36,690 bases of DNA from an uncultured Collinsella sp. (GCA_900757465.1 CAAENY010000144.1:1-36690), one strand, 5' to 3'. Positions 20,644 through 29,551 are shown, counted from the first letter of the stretch. Notes: generated by a model not told the origin, from the sequence alone. Translations and numbers: made by a program.

Positions 20644-21900
20644 ATGCTCAACCATCTCAAACAACACTTTGGCTCCCGACGCACCGGTGGTCACGGAGGC
20701 CTAGACATTGCGCGGCACATCGGCCCCGGGCTGCTCGTGACCGTCGGCTTTATTGACCCGGGCAACTGGGCCTCCAATATGGCCGCGGGCTCGCAGTTTG
20801 GCTACGCGCTGCTGTGGATCGTCACACTGTCCACGATTATACTCATTGTGCTGCAGCACAACGCGGCGCACTTGGGCATCGCCACGGGCGCCTGCCTTGC
20901 CGAGGCCACGACCCGCTTTCTCCCCCGCTTCGTTGGGCGCACGGTGCTCGCCAGTGCCTACCTCGCGACCATCGCCACCGCCATGGCCGAGATCCTGGGC
21001 GGCGCGATTGCGCTCCAGATGCTCTTTGGACTGCCCGTGCGTGCCGGCTGCGTCATCGTGGCAGCAGTATCGATGGCGATGCTCATGACGAGCTCCTACA
21101 AGCGTGCCGAGCGCTGGATTATCGCCTTCGTAGGCGTGGTAGGACTCTCGTTTTTGGCCGAGCTTGCACTAGTCAAGGTCGACTGGCCGCAAGCCGCCGC
21201 AAGCTGGATCACGCCCAGTATGCCCACTGGCTCTGCCGCGATTATCGTGAGTGTCCTGGGTGCGGTCGTTATGCCCCACAACCTCTTTCTACACTCCGAG
21301 GTCATCCAATCCATGCATTTCGAAGGCCAAGGCGAGCAGGTTATCGAAGAGCGTCTGCACTATGAGCTCTTCGACACGCTCTTTTCGATGGGCGTGGGCT
21401 GGGCAATCAACTCGGCCATGGTCATCCTGGCCGCAACGACCTTCTTTGCGCACGGCATTGTCGTAGACGACCTCGCCGTCGCAGCGGACACGCTCTCCCC
21501 CATTCTGGGCCCAGCAAGCTCGACAATCTTTGCGGTGGCGCTGCTGTTTGCGGGCCTCTCGAGTAGTGTGACGGCAGGCATGGCGGCGGGAACCATCACC
21601 GCGGGCATGTTCGACGAGGAATACGACATCCACGACCGGCACTCATCGATTGGAGTGGCGGTCTGTTTCGTCGGCGCAGTGGCGGCGTGCCTGATCGTCC
21701 CGAATCCTTTTGAGGGTCTCATCTGGAGTCAGGCATTGTTGTCGCTTCAGTTGCCGATTACGGTCTTTGTGCTCATACGACTCACCAGTTCGCCCCGCGT
21801 TATGGGCAAATACGCCAACTCGCGCCCGCTCAACGCGCTGCTCGTAGGGATCGGCGTCATCGTGACGATTCTCGACATCGTGCTGCTAACGGGGATGTAA
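20644..21900 (+). CDS. mntH: Nramp-family divalent metal (Mn/Fe) transporter
   Basis: A 418-residue integral membrane protein that imports Mn(II) or Fe(II) with protons. The two metal-site motifs are present: DPGNW at 38-42 in helix 1 and MPHN at 210-213 in helix 6, which includes the metal-binding Met of true Nramps. About eleven hydrophobic helices can be counted. I start at ATG 20644 with AGGAG 6 bp upstream; a further 12 codons in frame lack a ribosome binding site. It stands alone, with array E upstream and half-unit F 28 bp after the stop. Confidence 0.93.
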   Translation: MLNHLKQHFGSRRTGGHGGLDIARHIGPGLLVTVGFIDPGNWASNMAAGSQFGYALLWIVTLSTIILIVLQHNAAHLGIATGACLAEATTRFLPRFVGRTVLASAYLATIATAMAEILGGAIALQMLFGLPVRAGCVIVAAVSMAMLMTSSYKRAERWIIAFVGVVGLSFLAELALVKVDWPQAAASWITPSMPTGSAAIIVSVLGAVVMPHNLFLHSEVIQSMHFEGQGEQVIEERLHYELFDTLFSMGVGWAINSAMVILAATTFFAHGIVVDDLAVAADTLSPILGPASSTIFAVALLFAGLSSSVTAGMAAGTITAGMFDEEYDIHDRHSSIGVAVCFVGAVAACLIVPNPFEGLIWSQALLSLQLPITVFVLIRLTSSPRVMGKYANSRPLNALLVGIGVIVTILDIVLLTGM

Positions 21901-21928
21901 TTGGGATAGCGTGGCTGTCCAGATATAA

Positions 21929-21971
21929 CGTCTCAATCTGTAACACGTAAGGCCGTTTTAAACCGTCAGAT
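21929..21971. repeat. Half-unit F of repeat family 1
   Basis: A left arm CGTCTCAATCTGTAAC (21929-21944) is followed by 27 bp that still match the usual interior pattern and end in AGAT. The right arm is absent; the sequence runs straight into a terminator. This is a 3'-truncated unit 28 bp after the Nramp stop. Confidence 0.88.
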
Positions 21972-21978
21972 AAATCAA

Positions 21979-22013
21979 AAGGGTCCCAGCCGGAATATCC
22001 AGCCGGGACCCTT
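21979..22013 (-). terminator. Terminator of the rubredoxin gene
   Basis: Arms 21979-21993 and 21999-22013 pair at 13 of 15 positions around AATAT. Read on the minus strand it is followed by TTTTGATTTAT. It may also slow read-through from the Nramp gene. Confidence 0.8.
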
Positions 22014-22053
22014 GGACAGAGCTCTGTATGGCTAATCGCCGTGTGTCTACGAG

Positions 22054-22197
22054 TTACTCCTCGACGAGCTCAAACTCATCGGGGCCGACGCCGCACACCG
22101 GGCACACGTAATCCTCGGGCAGCTCGGGCGTGTCGACCTCAACCTCGTAACCGCAAACGGTGCACACAAACTTATACGTCTTCTTCTCCTCAGCCAT
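22054..22197 (-). CDS. Rubredoxin-like protein
   Basis: A 47-residue iron protein for one-electron transfer. Starting at the ATG at 22195-22197, the protein begins MAEEKKTYKFVCTVCGYEV and carries CTVCGY and CPVCGVGPDEFE, the two CxxC knuckles of rubredoxin. It is about five residues shorter than classic rubredoxins. GAGGAGAAC-type ribosome binding sequence precedes it. It has its own promoter and terminator. The flavin-reductase-like gene just upstream on the same strand is a plausible electron donor. Confidence 0.9.
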   Translation of the reverse strand: MAEEKKTYKFVCTVCGYEVEVDTPELPEDYVCPVCGVGPDEFELVEE

Positions 22198-22240
22198 GAT
22201 GTTCTCCTCTCGAACGTGACTGCTGGTGTACTTACTTATT

Positions 22241-22268
22241 AGTATATATTCTCAATAGTATAATGCAA
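22241..22268 (-). promoter_or_regulatory. Promoter of the rubredoxin gene
   Basis: On the minus strand TTGCAT (22268-22263) and TATACT (22246-22241) are 16 bp apart in an AT-rich stretch, about 45 bp before the ATG. Confidence 0.68.
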
Positions 22269-22285
22269 GTATTTTTAGAACATTT

Positions 22286-22789
22286 CTAGCCTTGATACGA
22301 CGAGGCTTTGGGCGGCGTCTTGCCCTTTAGCACCTTGTGATAGTAGTCGTACGTCAGCGGCGTCTCGTCGCTCAGGCGCTCGGCATCCTCGACCTCGCCA
22401 ATAAACAGCAGATGCGTTCCCACATCCACAGTGTCGATCAAACGGCAGCTAAACAGGGCCGCCGCGTGCTCGGGCACATAGGGCATGCCCAGAGCCGTCT
22501 CGCGGGTCTCGTATTTGGCAAACTTGTCATAATCGCTGCTGGTGCGGAACCCAAAGTTACCGATGTAGAGCATGTCGGCGGTCTGACCGATCACGGTCAG
22601 CGCGAACGCTTTGGCCGATGCGATGACGCCCGAGGTGACATTGTCCTTGTTCACGGCAACCGAAATACGCGGCGGCATGGACGTCACCTGCACCGCAGTA
22701 TTGATGACGCAGCCGGCGCGCAGCCCGTCTGCCGCAGCGCTCACCACGTACAGACCGCTCGGCATGGTAAAGAACGCAGTTTTGTCCAT
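22286..22789 (-). CDS. Flavin reductase-like (FMN-binding split-barrel) protein
   Basis: A 167-residue protein of the flavin reductase/flavoredoxin group, which binds FMN and transfers electrons. Typical pieces are FFTMPSGLYVVSA, GCVINTAVQVTSMPPRISVAVNKDN, ALTVIGQ, CRLIDTVDVGTHLLFIGEV and the YDYYHKVLKGKTPPKA ending. ATG 22789 is preceded by GGGGAG; the frame is open 62 codons further upstream but that part crosses a terminator. Together with the adjacent rubredoxin it suggests a small oxygen- or peroxide-handling electron chain (inference). Confidence 0.87.
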   Translation of the reverse strand: MDKTAFFTMPSGLYVVSAAADGLRAGCVINTAVQVTSMPPRISVAVNKDNVTSGVIASAKAFALTVIGQTADMLYIGNFGFRTSSDYDKFAKYETRETALGMPYVPEHAAALFSCRLIDTVDVGTHLLFIGEVEDAERLSDETPLTYDYYHKVLKGKTPPKASSYQG

Positions 22790-22840
22790 AACGATCACTC
22801 CCCTAGCTCGGGTTGGAACCTCATGAATGTATGTACCCAC

Positions 22841-22874
22841 AAAAAAGGCGGCACCCATAACGGACGCCGCCTTT
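22841..22874 (-). terminator. Terminator downstream of smpB
   Basis: AAAGGCGGC (22844-22852) pairs with GCCGCCTTT (22866-22874); on the minus strand a T-run follows. It ends the smpB transcript before the flavin-reductase gene. Confidence 0.87.
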
Positions 22875-22916
22875 GAGACATATGTGTCAGAACAGTAAGA
22901 AAGATGAGACGCCCGC

Positions 22917-22982
22917 AGTTGCGGTGAAATAGGGACTGAATAGCCCCTCAAACAGGAAAACAGTCCGTATTCCACCGCAACT
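22917..22982. repeat. Long inverted repeat just after smpB
   Basis: 22-bp arms at 22917-22938 and 22961-22982 match at 20 of 22 positions around a 22-nt loop. The element begins 12 bp beyond the smpB stop and is separate from the real terminator at 22841-22874, so the smpB mRNA would carry two hairpins. It may be a 3'-end stabiliser, a small RNA or a lone mobile repeat. Confidence 0.75.
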
Positions 22983-22994
22983 TATACAGAGTGC

Positions 22995-23465
22995 CTAGCG
23001 GTTGCGTTCCTTAAGGGCGCGGTCGATCTCGCGTTGGACATCACGCTTGGCCATGTCCTCGCGCTTGTCGTAGAGCTTCTTGCCGCGACCCAGACCCAGC
23101 AGCAGCTTTACGCGGCCGTCGGTATTAAAGTAGAGCTCCAACGGAACCAGCGCATAACCACGGTTGCGAAGTTTGCCGTCAAGAAAGTCGATCTCCTTGC
23201 GGTGCAGCAGCAGACGACGCCGACGGTCAGGATCGCGATTCCACACGCCACCATGGCTATAAGGGTGGATATGCAGGCCGACGAGCCAGCACTCCCCGCC
23301 GCGGATCAGCGCGAAGGTATCGGTGATCTGGCAGGCGCGCTCGCGAATCGACTTGACCTCGGTGCCACTCAGCTCAATACCGCACTCAAACGTCTCATCG
23401 ATAAAGTACTCGTGATGTGCCGAGCGATTCTTGGAAATGAGTTTGCGCTCGCGCTTACTGGGCAT
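22995..23465 (-). CDS. smpB: SsrA-binding protein SmpB
   Basis: A 156-residue RNA-binding protein that loads tmRNA onto stalled ribosomes. It has the family sequence NRSAHHEYFIDETFECGIELSGTEVKSIR, then RDRKLLLHR-type residues (RRRLLLHRKEID), VPLELYFN and the basic tail GRGKKLYDKREDMAKRDVQREI. Start ATG 23465 is preceded by AAGGAGG. It overlaps the end of the TPR-like gene by 11 bp, indicating translational coupling. The tmRNA gene is not in the window. Confidence 0.97.
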   Translation of the reverse strand: MPSKRERKLISKNRSAHHEYFIDETFECGIELSGTEVKSIRERACQITDTFALIRGGECWLVGLHIHPYSHGGVWNRDPDRRRRLLLHRKEIDFLDGKLRNRGYALVPLELYFNTDGRVKLLLGLGRGKKLYDKREDMAKRDVQREIDRALKERNR

Positions 23466-24372
23466 CGCCGGCCTCCTTGGCGCCATCGGCGTTTGAGCCC
23501 GCAGCCTCGCGCTTTGCCTTGCGCTCGGCATTGAGCTCGGCATCGCTCTCGCGCACCAGTTTGATAATCGCCGCGCAGGCCTCCTCGCCCACCAAGTCGC
23601 GAGCACGTACCGTCAGGCGCGTCGCCTCCTGCTTGTCGCCGTCGCTTGCAGCATCGGTCGCGCACATAATCAGGCAGATGGCAATCTCGGCCGAAGGCGA
23701 GGTCGGCACGCCTTGCAACGCCAGCTCGCCCATCACGTGCTCGTCGCTCTCCTCGGCGGCATCCGGATAGGTAGTATGGATCTTGTTGAGCAGGCGCGTC
23801 GTATGCGCATCGTTGGGCGCCAGGCGCAGCGCCAGACGCGCGCAGCCCACGGCAGCCGAAACGTTCTCGGTCTCGGGCTCCAAGAAGTACTGACCTAGAT
23901 TGGCGTAAGCGCGGGCGGCGCACTTGCCATCGCTTGCACGCTCCAGCACCGAGAACGAGAGCGATGCCCATTCCTGCTTGTCCTCGAGAGCGCGGAACAG
24001 CTCGGCCAGATCCAGGCGGTAGTTGCAGTTCATGGGGTCCCAGCGCACGGCCTGCATCAAGGCGTTGCGAGCACTCACATAATCCTGCTGGCGAATGTAG
24101 GCAAACGCCATGTCAGAGTACAGGCGGTCAAACGGCACCTCGACCTGCACGAGCTCGCGCGGATCCTTCTCCACGCGGCGATAGGCCAAGCGCTCAAACT
24201 TGCTATCGAAGCTAAAGTATTGACGCTTCTCCTCCGTCTTGCACTCAGCGTCGATATACTCCTCGGCGAGCTCCACCAGACGCTCCAGCAGCGGCGTCGC
24301 CGTAGCCAGGTCGCCCTGCGCCAGATAGTTCTCGGCATACGTGATGTCTTGCAAGCTGATGGGCAGATCCAT
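23455..24372 (-). CDS. TPR-like protein
   Basis: A 305-residue soluble, strongly helical protein without known catalytic motifs. Helical pairs in the middle resemble tetratricopeptide repeats (DMAFAYIRQQDYVSARNAL, then AVRWDPMNCNYRLDLAELF; AARAYANLGQYFL). The C-terminus is charged and alanine-rich. Start ATG 24372 has GAGGAG upstream. It overlaps smpB, so a link with ribosome rescue is possible, but function is unknown. Confidence 0.82.
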   Translation of the reverse strand: MDLPISLQDITYAENYLAQGDLATATPLLERLVELAEEYIDAECKTEEKRQYFSFDSKFERLAYRRVEKDPRELVQVEVPFDRLYSDMAFAYIRQQDYVSARNALMQAVRWDPMNCNYRLDLAELFRALEDKQEWASLSFSVLERASDGKCAARAYANLGQYFLEPETENVSAAVGCARLALRLAPNDAHTTRLLNKIHTTYPDAAEESDEHVMGELALQGVPTSPSAEIAICLIMCATDAASDGDKQEATRLTVRARDLVGEEACAAIIKLVRESDAELNAERKAKREAAGSNADGAKEAGDAQ

Positions 24373-24428
24373 GGCTACTCCTCGATCTGAGCGAAACACG
24401 GCAGGCGCCGTATATACGGTTAATACAC

Positions 24429-24456
24429 AAAACCCGGGTCTCTTACGAGGCCCGGG
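24429..24456 (-). terminator. Terminator of the tRNA transcript
   Basis: CCCGGG (24433-24438) and CCCGGG (24451-24456) with inner TCTC/GAGG-type pairing form a stable hairpin; on the minus strand TTTTGTG follows. It lies directly after the tRNA-Glu 3' end. Confidence 0.87.
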
Positions 24457-24466
24457 CGTTCAATTT

Positions 24467-24543
24467 TGGTAGCCCGTACCAGATTCGAACTGGTGATCTC
24501 CGCCTTGAGAGGGCGGCGTCCTAAACCGCTAGACGAACGGGCC
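24467..24543 (-). tRNA. tRNA-Glu (CTC)
   Basis: On the minus strand the acceptor GGCCCGT pairs with ACGGGCT, and TTCGTCTAGCGG gives the D-arm. The anticodon stem CCGCC/GGCGG closes the loop CTCTCAA with anticodon CTC. GGTTCGAATC-type T-arm (CCAGTTCGAATCTGG) follows. Discriminator A and CCA are encoded. Confidence 0.96.
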
Positions 24544-24560
24544 ATATGTAGCAAATGCAA

Positions 24561-24634
24561 TGGCTGGGATGGAGGGAGTCGAACCCCCATTGACGGAACC
24601 AGAATCCGCTGTCCTGCCATTAGACGACATCCCA
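24561..24634 (-). tRNA. tRNA-Gln (CTG)
   Basis: Acceptor TGGGATG pairs with CATCCCA, and the UGGG start is typical of tRNA-Gln. The anticodon loop TTCTGGT gives CTG, and the T-arm contains GGGTTCGACTCCC. Discriminator G and CCA are encoded. It lies 17 bp upstream of tRNA-Glu in one transcript. Confidence 0.95.
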
Positions 24635-24678
24635 ATGACTGCATCGCTGCGCTCGGCTGTGCCTTTGCGCAAGAAAGA

Positions 24679-24707
24679 AATATACGGGAAGTCTCGCCGT
24701 GACGCAA
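24679..24707 (-). promoter_or_regulatory. Promoter of the tRNA-Gln/tRNA-Glu pair
   Basis: On the minus strand TTGCGT (24707-24702) and TATATT (24684-24679) are exactly 17 bp apart, about 45 bp upstream of tRNA-Gln. Confidence 0.75.
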
Positions 24708-24725
24708 GCCCCAATTTTGACTTTT

Positions 24726-24753
24726 TTGAAATTCAGTCAAATTGGCCTAATTT
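24726..24753 (+). promoter_or_regulatory. Candidate plus-strand promoter
   Basis: TTGAAA (24726-24731) and TAATTT (24748-24753) are 16 bp apart, in AT-rich DNA about 150 bp before the gene at 24911. Plausible but not strong. Confidence 0.35.
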
Positions 24754-24910
24754 AGTCCAACCCGTGAAGGACCTGTGAAGCCAACCGCTGTACACGAAGG
24801 GCAAAACGCCGCGAGCGGTAGCCGTCAACCGTTGGCAGATTCTACCGTGAAAACGATAGCACCAGGCAACACAATCGAAGTATCAATGATCGCGTAGATA
24901 TCGAGGCGCC

Positions 24911-25321
24911 ATGGACGAAGAGCTTGATTACCTATGGGAGACCCTGGGCCTTGAGATCACTGCCGACCTTTGGCCCGAACGGGACAAAATCCATCCCACA
25001 CTGCGCCCCGCCATTACTGTGGTGCAGGCAAAATACCGCCGTGCATCCTTTTTGATCATGCGGATGTCATGGCACGCGGGACTCCCCGACCTTAAGCGAA
25101 TCCAGGCAAGCCTCGTCGAGTTGTCCGGTATGCCGACCGTCATATCCGAGGCGCACCTGGAGCAGCGCCAGCGCGAGCGACTGCAACAGCAGCGGATTCC
25201 CTTTATCTGCCCCGGCGTTCAGGCATATCTGCCCTTTATGGACGAGGAGTACTGGAGCGGCAAGCCCAACAAACACGTAAAGGTCTACGATCCGCACGAA
25301 TGGGCGCAGCTGGCGGACTGA
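24911..25321 (+). CDS. Orphan protein, possibly the N-terminal half of a MarR-like regulator
   Basis: A 136-residue protein with no signal peptide. The stretch QRQRERLQQQRIPFICPGVQAYLPFM looks like the segment RIPFIVPGKQLFLPFL seen before the winged helix in some MarR-type regulators (from memory, not searched). The winged-helix half is missing: the frame stops after YDPHEWAQLAD. So it may be a truncated relic or an independent small domain. GAGG upstream of the ATG at 24911 is a modest ribosome binding site. The gene converges on the ArsC-like gene, with repeat family 2 between them. Confidence 0.6.
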   Translation: MDEELDYLWETLGLEITADLWPERDKIHPTLRPAITVVQAKYRRASFLIMRMSWHAGLPDLKRIQASLVELSGMPTVISEAHLEQRQRERLQQQRIPFICPGVQAYLPFMDEEYWSGKPNKHVKVYDPHEWAQLAD

Positions 25322-25340
25322 CTGGGGCAGGCCCGCCGGC

Positions 25341-25510
25341 GGAAAGTGCGCCCCAGATTTCAAGCTCAAACTGGTCCCCACTTTCCCGTCGAGCCCTCAA
25401 CCGGAAACCGTGTCCCACAATCGAAGCTCAGAATGGGACGTGCTTTCCGCAACCGGCCACTTTGGGAAAGTGCATCCCATTCTGGAAGCGAATTCCGGGT
25501 CGCACTTTCC
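25341..25510. repeat. Palindromic array, family 2: three 46-bp units at an exact 62-bp period
   Basis: Units are 25341-25386, 25403-25448 and 25465-25510; each begins GGAAA and ends TTTCC, and linkers are exactly 16 bp. Arms resemble GGAAAGTGCGTCCCA and its reverse complement, and the centre keeps GAAGCTC- or GAAGCGA-like bases. The arms match imperfectly in each unit. The array starts 19 bp after the upstream plus-strand stop and ends 7 bp before the ArsC-like stop. Sequence is unrelated to family 1, but the design is the same. Confidence 0.9.
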
Positions 25511-25517
25511 GCAGCCG

Positions 25518-25877
25518 CTACAGCAACGCCTCGGCCCAAGCCGATTCCCTAAAGCCGGGAATCGCAAAGTCGTCGCCCACCAGCAGCGGACGCTTGACCA
25601 GCATGCCGTCGGTCGCCAGCAGCTCGTAGCACTCCCGATCCGTCATGCCCGCATCCAGACGCGCCTTCAGGCCCAGCTCTCGATATTTCATGCCCGACGA
25701 ATTAAAGAAACGCCGCACCGGCAGCCCCGAACGAGCAATCCAGGTCGCAAGCTCATCAGCCGTGGGATTGTCCAAAACGATATCGCGGTCGATATACTCA
25801 ACCCCATGTTCGTCCAGCCATGCCTTGGCCTTTTTACAGGTCGAGCACTTGGGATATTCAACAAACAGTACGGTCAT
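25518..25877 (-). CDS. ArsC/Spx-family protein (thioredoxin fold)
   Basis: A 119-residue member of the arsenate reductase-like family. The N-terminal CxxC (C11 and C14 in YPKCSTCKKAK) suits an Spx- or YffB-type redox protein, and MLVKRPLLVGDD supplies the conserved Arg-Pro near the C-terminus. It cannot be told whether it reduces arsenate or acts as a regulator; the absence of other ars genes makes the second more likely. Start ATG 25877 has GGAGGA upstream. It stands alone; the family-2 array lies 7 bp beyond its stop. Confidence 0.87.
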   Translation of the reverse strand: MTVLFVEYPKCSTCKKAKAWLDEHGVEYIDRDIVLDNPTADELATWIARSGLPVRRFFNSSGMKYRELGLKARLDAGMTDRECYELLATDGMLVKRPLLVGDDFAIPGFRESAWAEALL

Positions 25878-25969
25878 GGGAATCCTCCGAATATAGATCG
25901 GCCAACGCAGGCACACGCCACACGAGGCGCCTTCGTATGATGGGCCAATTGTAGCCCGCGGGTCACACG

Positions 25970-27022
25970 TTAAACGAACCGTACCCCGAATCCGCGTTTG
26001 ATGAACGGCAGCAGTTCCATTGCTTCGGGCGTGATATGGCCCGCAACGTTCATGCGCTCGTCACCGGGAAGATCAACCCGCGCAATCTCAAGCTCGCCTT
26101 CGTAGCGCCCATATCCGCTATTGCTCACAGCGATCGACCCCGCCTTTCGCGGCAGGCCGGCTCCGGCATCCGTCGGCACGGAATCCGGCTTAAGCTTCGT
26201 ACGTGACTCCTGAGACCTAAAGATGAGGACACTCGAGTCGGGCCGGTCGTGATGAATCTGCCCGCGCACATAGGCATAACCGGGCTCAAGCTCGCATTGC
26301 AAATCCACGTATCCGGCGGAAACTTGAGCAAACTGCGCCCAGCCCGCATCGGATAGATCGGGGTCGCCGACCAACACAATGTCGCAATCGGCGCCATGTG
26401 CAAGCTCAAGCATATTGAGAGCAACCTTTGACGCGCGACCGCGCTGTGCCTCGACCGTCGGCAGTCCCTCGAATACCGGCCCGCGAACGTTAGCATCACC
26501 CGGCACAAAAGCCATGATTTCGAATCCAAGCGCCGCAAGACGAAGATTCACCCGAGCAATGTCCTCCAGAGCTAAACCGGTATAAGGCTTGGGGTAAAAA
26601 TTGTGGCAGGCGGCAAAACGAGTCACATCGGCGCCGGCTTCACGCCACGATGCGATTTCATCAGAACTCACCGTCGATGCATTGACCACAATGCGAAATA
26701 CACCGGACAGCTCCGCGACCCGCTGGGCGCTAAAACCATAGTCCAAACGAAGGTATTCCAACCCCAAATCGCGCAGGTCCTCGATGCGCTCAAGCCCGAG
26801 CAAATCGCACGTGCGAGGCCCCACATCGGCAATGAGCGCAATGCCGCGGGCGGAAAGCAGCGACAGCACATGACGGACCTTATCGGCATACGCCGCTCCC
26901 CCATCCTCGGGAATATGCAGCGAGGTGAACGCATAGCGCGCACCCGCCGCGGCACCACGCTCAATCGTCCGCTCAATATCCTGCAGAGGGCTGGAAAGAT
27001 AAATCGAAATACCCGTTTTCAC
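25970..27022 (-). CDS. mupG: 6-phospho-N-acetylmuramidase MupG-like (DUF871) protein
   Basis: A 350-residue cytoplasmic DUF871 protein. The family hydrolyses MurNAc-6-phosphate-containing disaccharide (MurNAc6P-GlcNAc) after PTS import. A TIM-barrel N-terminus (GISIYLSS, YAFTSLHIPED, LIADVGPRT, LRLDYGFS) is followed by HNFYPKPYTGL and a C-terminal barrel (about 240-350). The start is GTG 27022, with AAAGGAG upstream. It follows murP but a terminator lies between them, so it may be expressed at a lower level than the rest of the operon. Confidence 0.88.
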   Translation of the reverse strand: MKTGISIYLSSPLQDIERTIERGAAAGARYAFTSLHIPEDGGAAYADKVRHVLSLLSARGIALIADVGPRTCDLLGLERIEDLRDLGLEYLRLDYGFSAQRVAELSGVFRIVVNASTVSSDEIASWREAGADVTRFAACHNFYPKPYTGLALEDIARVNLRLAALGFEIMAFVPGDANVRGPVFEGLPTVEAQRGRASKVALNMLELAHGADCDIVLVGDPDLSDAGWAQFAQVSAGYVDLQCELEPGYAYVRGQIHHDRPDSSVLIFRSQESRTKLKPDSVPTDAGAGLPRKAGSIAVSNSGYGRYEGELEIARVDLPGDERMNVAGHITPEAMELLPFIKRGFGVRFV

Positions 27023-27038
27023 GCTTCAACGCTCCTTT

Positions 27039-27072
27039 AAAAAAGGCCGGCGGAGCAGTTAGCCCCGCCGGC
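27039..27072 (-). terminator. Terminator between murP and mupG
   Basis: GCCGGCGG (27046-27053) pairs with CCGCCGGC (27065-27072), followed on the minus strand by CTTTTTT. It lies in the murP-mupG gap and just before the mupG ribosome binding site, so it should reduce, not abolish, mupG expression. Confidence 0.85.
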
Positions 27073-27139
27073 ACAACCATAGCATCAAGAAATCTGCCGC
27101 GCACCGCGAGCCCCGAGCAACACGGCTCGCGATATCAAA

Positions 27140-28570
27140 CTACTCGCCAAAGAACTCGTTGATCTTCTGCTCGTCGACGCCAAAGAACCACGTCAGGACA
27201 AAGCCGGCGGCATAGGCAAGCAGCATAGCGGCAACGTAGCCGAGCTGCTGGCCAGGAACAACGATCAGTAGGCCAAACAGACCGGAAACGCCCTGAGAAA
27301 CCGTGCCGATGTGAAGCAGCGCCGCGAGCGCGCCGCCAAATCCGGCACCCAGGCAGGCCGTCACAAACGGACGAACGAGCGGCAGCGTAACAGCATACAT
27401 CAGAGGCTCGCCCACACCCAGGATTCCAACGGGAATGGACTCTGCGACGTACTTCTTGAGCTTGGCGTTCTTGGTCTTAAAGTACAGCGCCAAACCGGCA
27501 CCGACCTGGCCGCCGCCAGCCATCATAAGGATGGGAAGCAGGTAATTGATACCCTTGGTAGCGCCGTCGGGATCGTTGAGCATAGCGTGGATCGGCGTGA
27601 GCGCCTGATGCAGGCCGACGGACACCAGCGGCAAGAAGCCTGCCGACAGGATATAGCCGCCCAGGACGCCCAGTTTCTCGAAGATAAAGGTCAAAACGCT
27701 AAAGATGGCAGTCGTCAGCCATGCGCCAACCGGCTGGATGACGAGCATCAGAGCAAAGGCGCCGATGATGAGCACCAGCAGCGGAGACAAGAACGTGTCG
27801 AGTGCGTTGGGCATAACCTTGCGAATCTGACGCTCCATCCAGGCAAAAAATGCACCAGCGATGAGAGCCGCGATCATGCCACCCGCCGCGGGGTTGTACT
27901 GCGCACTGGTGAGCGGCAGCAGAATGGCAGTGGCAGGATCAGCCGCGCCAGGCGCAAGCAGGGGCATGGCACTGTTGGCGATACACATCATGCCGGCGAT
28001 GCCGCCCAGCGCAGCGGAGCCACCAAACTCACGTGCCGCGTTATAGCCCACCAAGATGGGCAGATAGGCAAACAGAGCCCAGCCCATGGAACGAATGCCC
28101 TGGTACCACCACTCGCCTGCAAGCGCGCCTGCCGTCGAGACGTTAATGACGTTACAGATACCGTTGATGAGGCCAGCCGCAATGATGCCGGGAAGCAGGG
28201 CGACGAAGACATTGGAAATCTTCTTGAGGAAGGCCTGAACCGGCTTGGACTCGTACTTGGCTTTCTGCGCGGCCTTGTTTGTGGCCGCAGCGTCAACCAC
28301 GCTCTCGTCGGCAACGCCTTTCGCAAGGCCGGTGAGCTTGGAGAACTCCTCGAGCACCTTATTCACCTTGCCCGGACCCAGCACGATCTGCATCGTGTCG
28401 TCCTCGACCAGGCCCATCACGCCGTCGAGCGCCTTAATACCCTCCGTGTCGACGTTGCCCGTGTCTTTGACGGTCACGCGCAGGCGCGTCATGCACGCCG
28501 CGTTTGCGAGCACGTTGTCTTTACCGCCCAAAAGGTCCAGCAGCTTTTGAGCCAGCTCTTTGTTCGTCAT
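27140..28570 (-). CDS. murP: PTS transporter IIBC for N-acetylmuramic acid
   Basis: A 476-residue membrane protein that imports and phosphorylates MurNAc or the MurNAc-GlcNAc disaccharide. The IIB domain is N-terminal with the phosphorylated Cys26 (NAACMTRLRV), and about ten membrane helices make up IIC from residue 100 on. There is no IIA domain, as in E. coli MurP, so a separate IIA must supply phosphate. Start ATG 28570 has AGGAGG. Substrate is inferred from neighbours murQ, murR and mupG. Confidence 0.9.
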   Translation of the reverse strand: MTNKELAQKLLDLLGGKDNVLANAACMTRLRVTVKDTGNVDTEGIKALDGVMGLVEDDTMQIVLGPGKVNKVLEEFSKLTGLAKGVADESVVDAAATNKAAQKAKYESKPVQAFLKKISNVFVALLPGIIAAGLINGICNVINVSTAGALAGEWWYQGIRSMGWALFAYLPILVGYNAAREFGGSAALGGIAGMMCIANSAMPLLAPGAADPATAILLPLTSAQYNPAAGGMIAALIAGAFFAWMERQIRKVMPNALDTFLSPLLVLIIGAFALMLVIQPVGAWLTTAIFSVLTFIFEKLGVLGGYILSAGFLPLVSVGLHQALTPIHAMLNDPDGATKGINYLLPILMMAGGGQVGAGLALYFKTKNAKLKKYVAESIPVGILGVGEPLMYAVTLPLVRPFVTACLGAGFGGALAALLHIGTVSQGVSGLFGLLIVVPGQQLGYVAAMLLAYAAGFVLTWFFGVDEQKINEFFGE

Positions 28571-28627
28571 AACTCCTCCTTGTATTGGGTATCTCGTCTA
28601 GATGTCATATCAGCTCACGCCGTGCAC

Positions 28628-29551
<924 letters not shown>

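Noticed and set aside
28146..28160. Isolated GTTACAGAT inside murP
   Set aside because: It lies within a coding region, has no second arm at the right distance and is a chance match.
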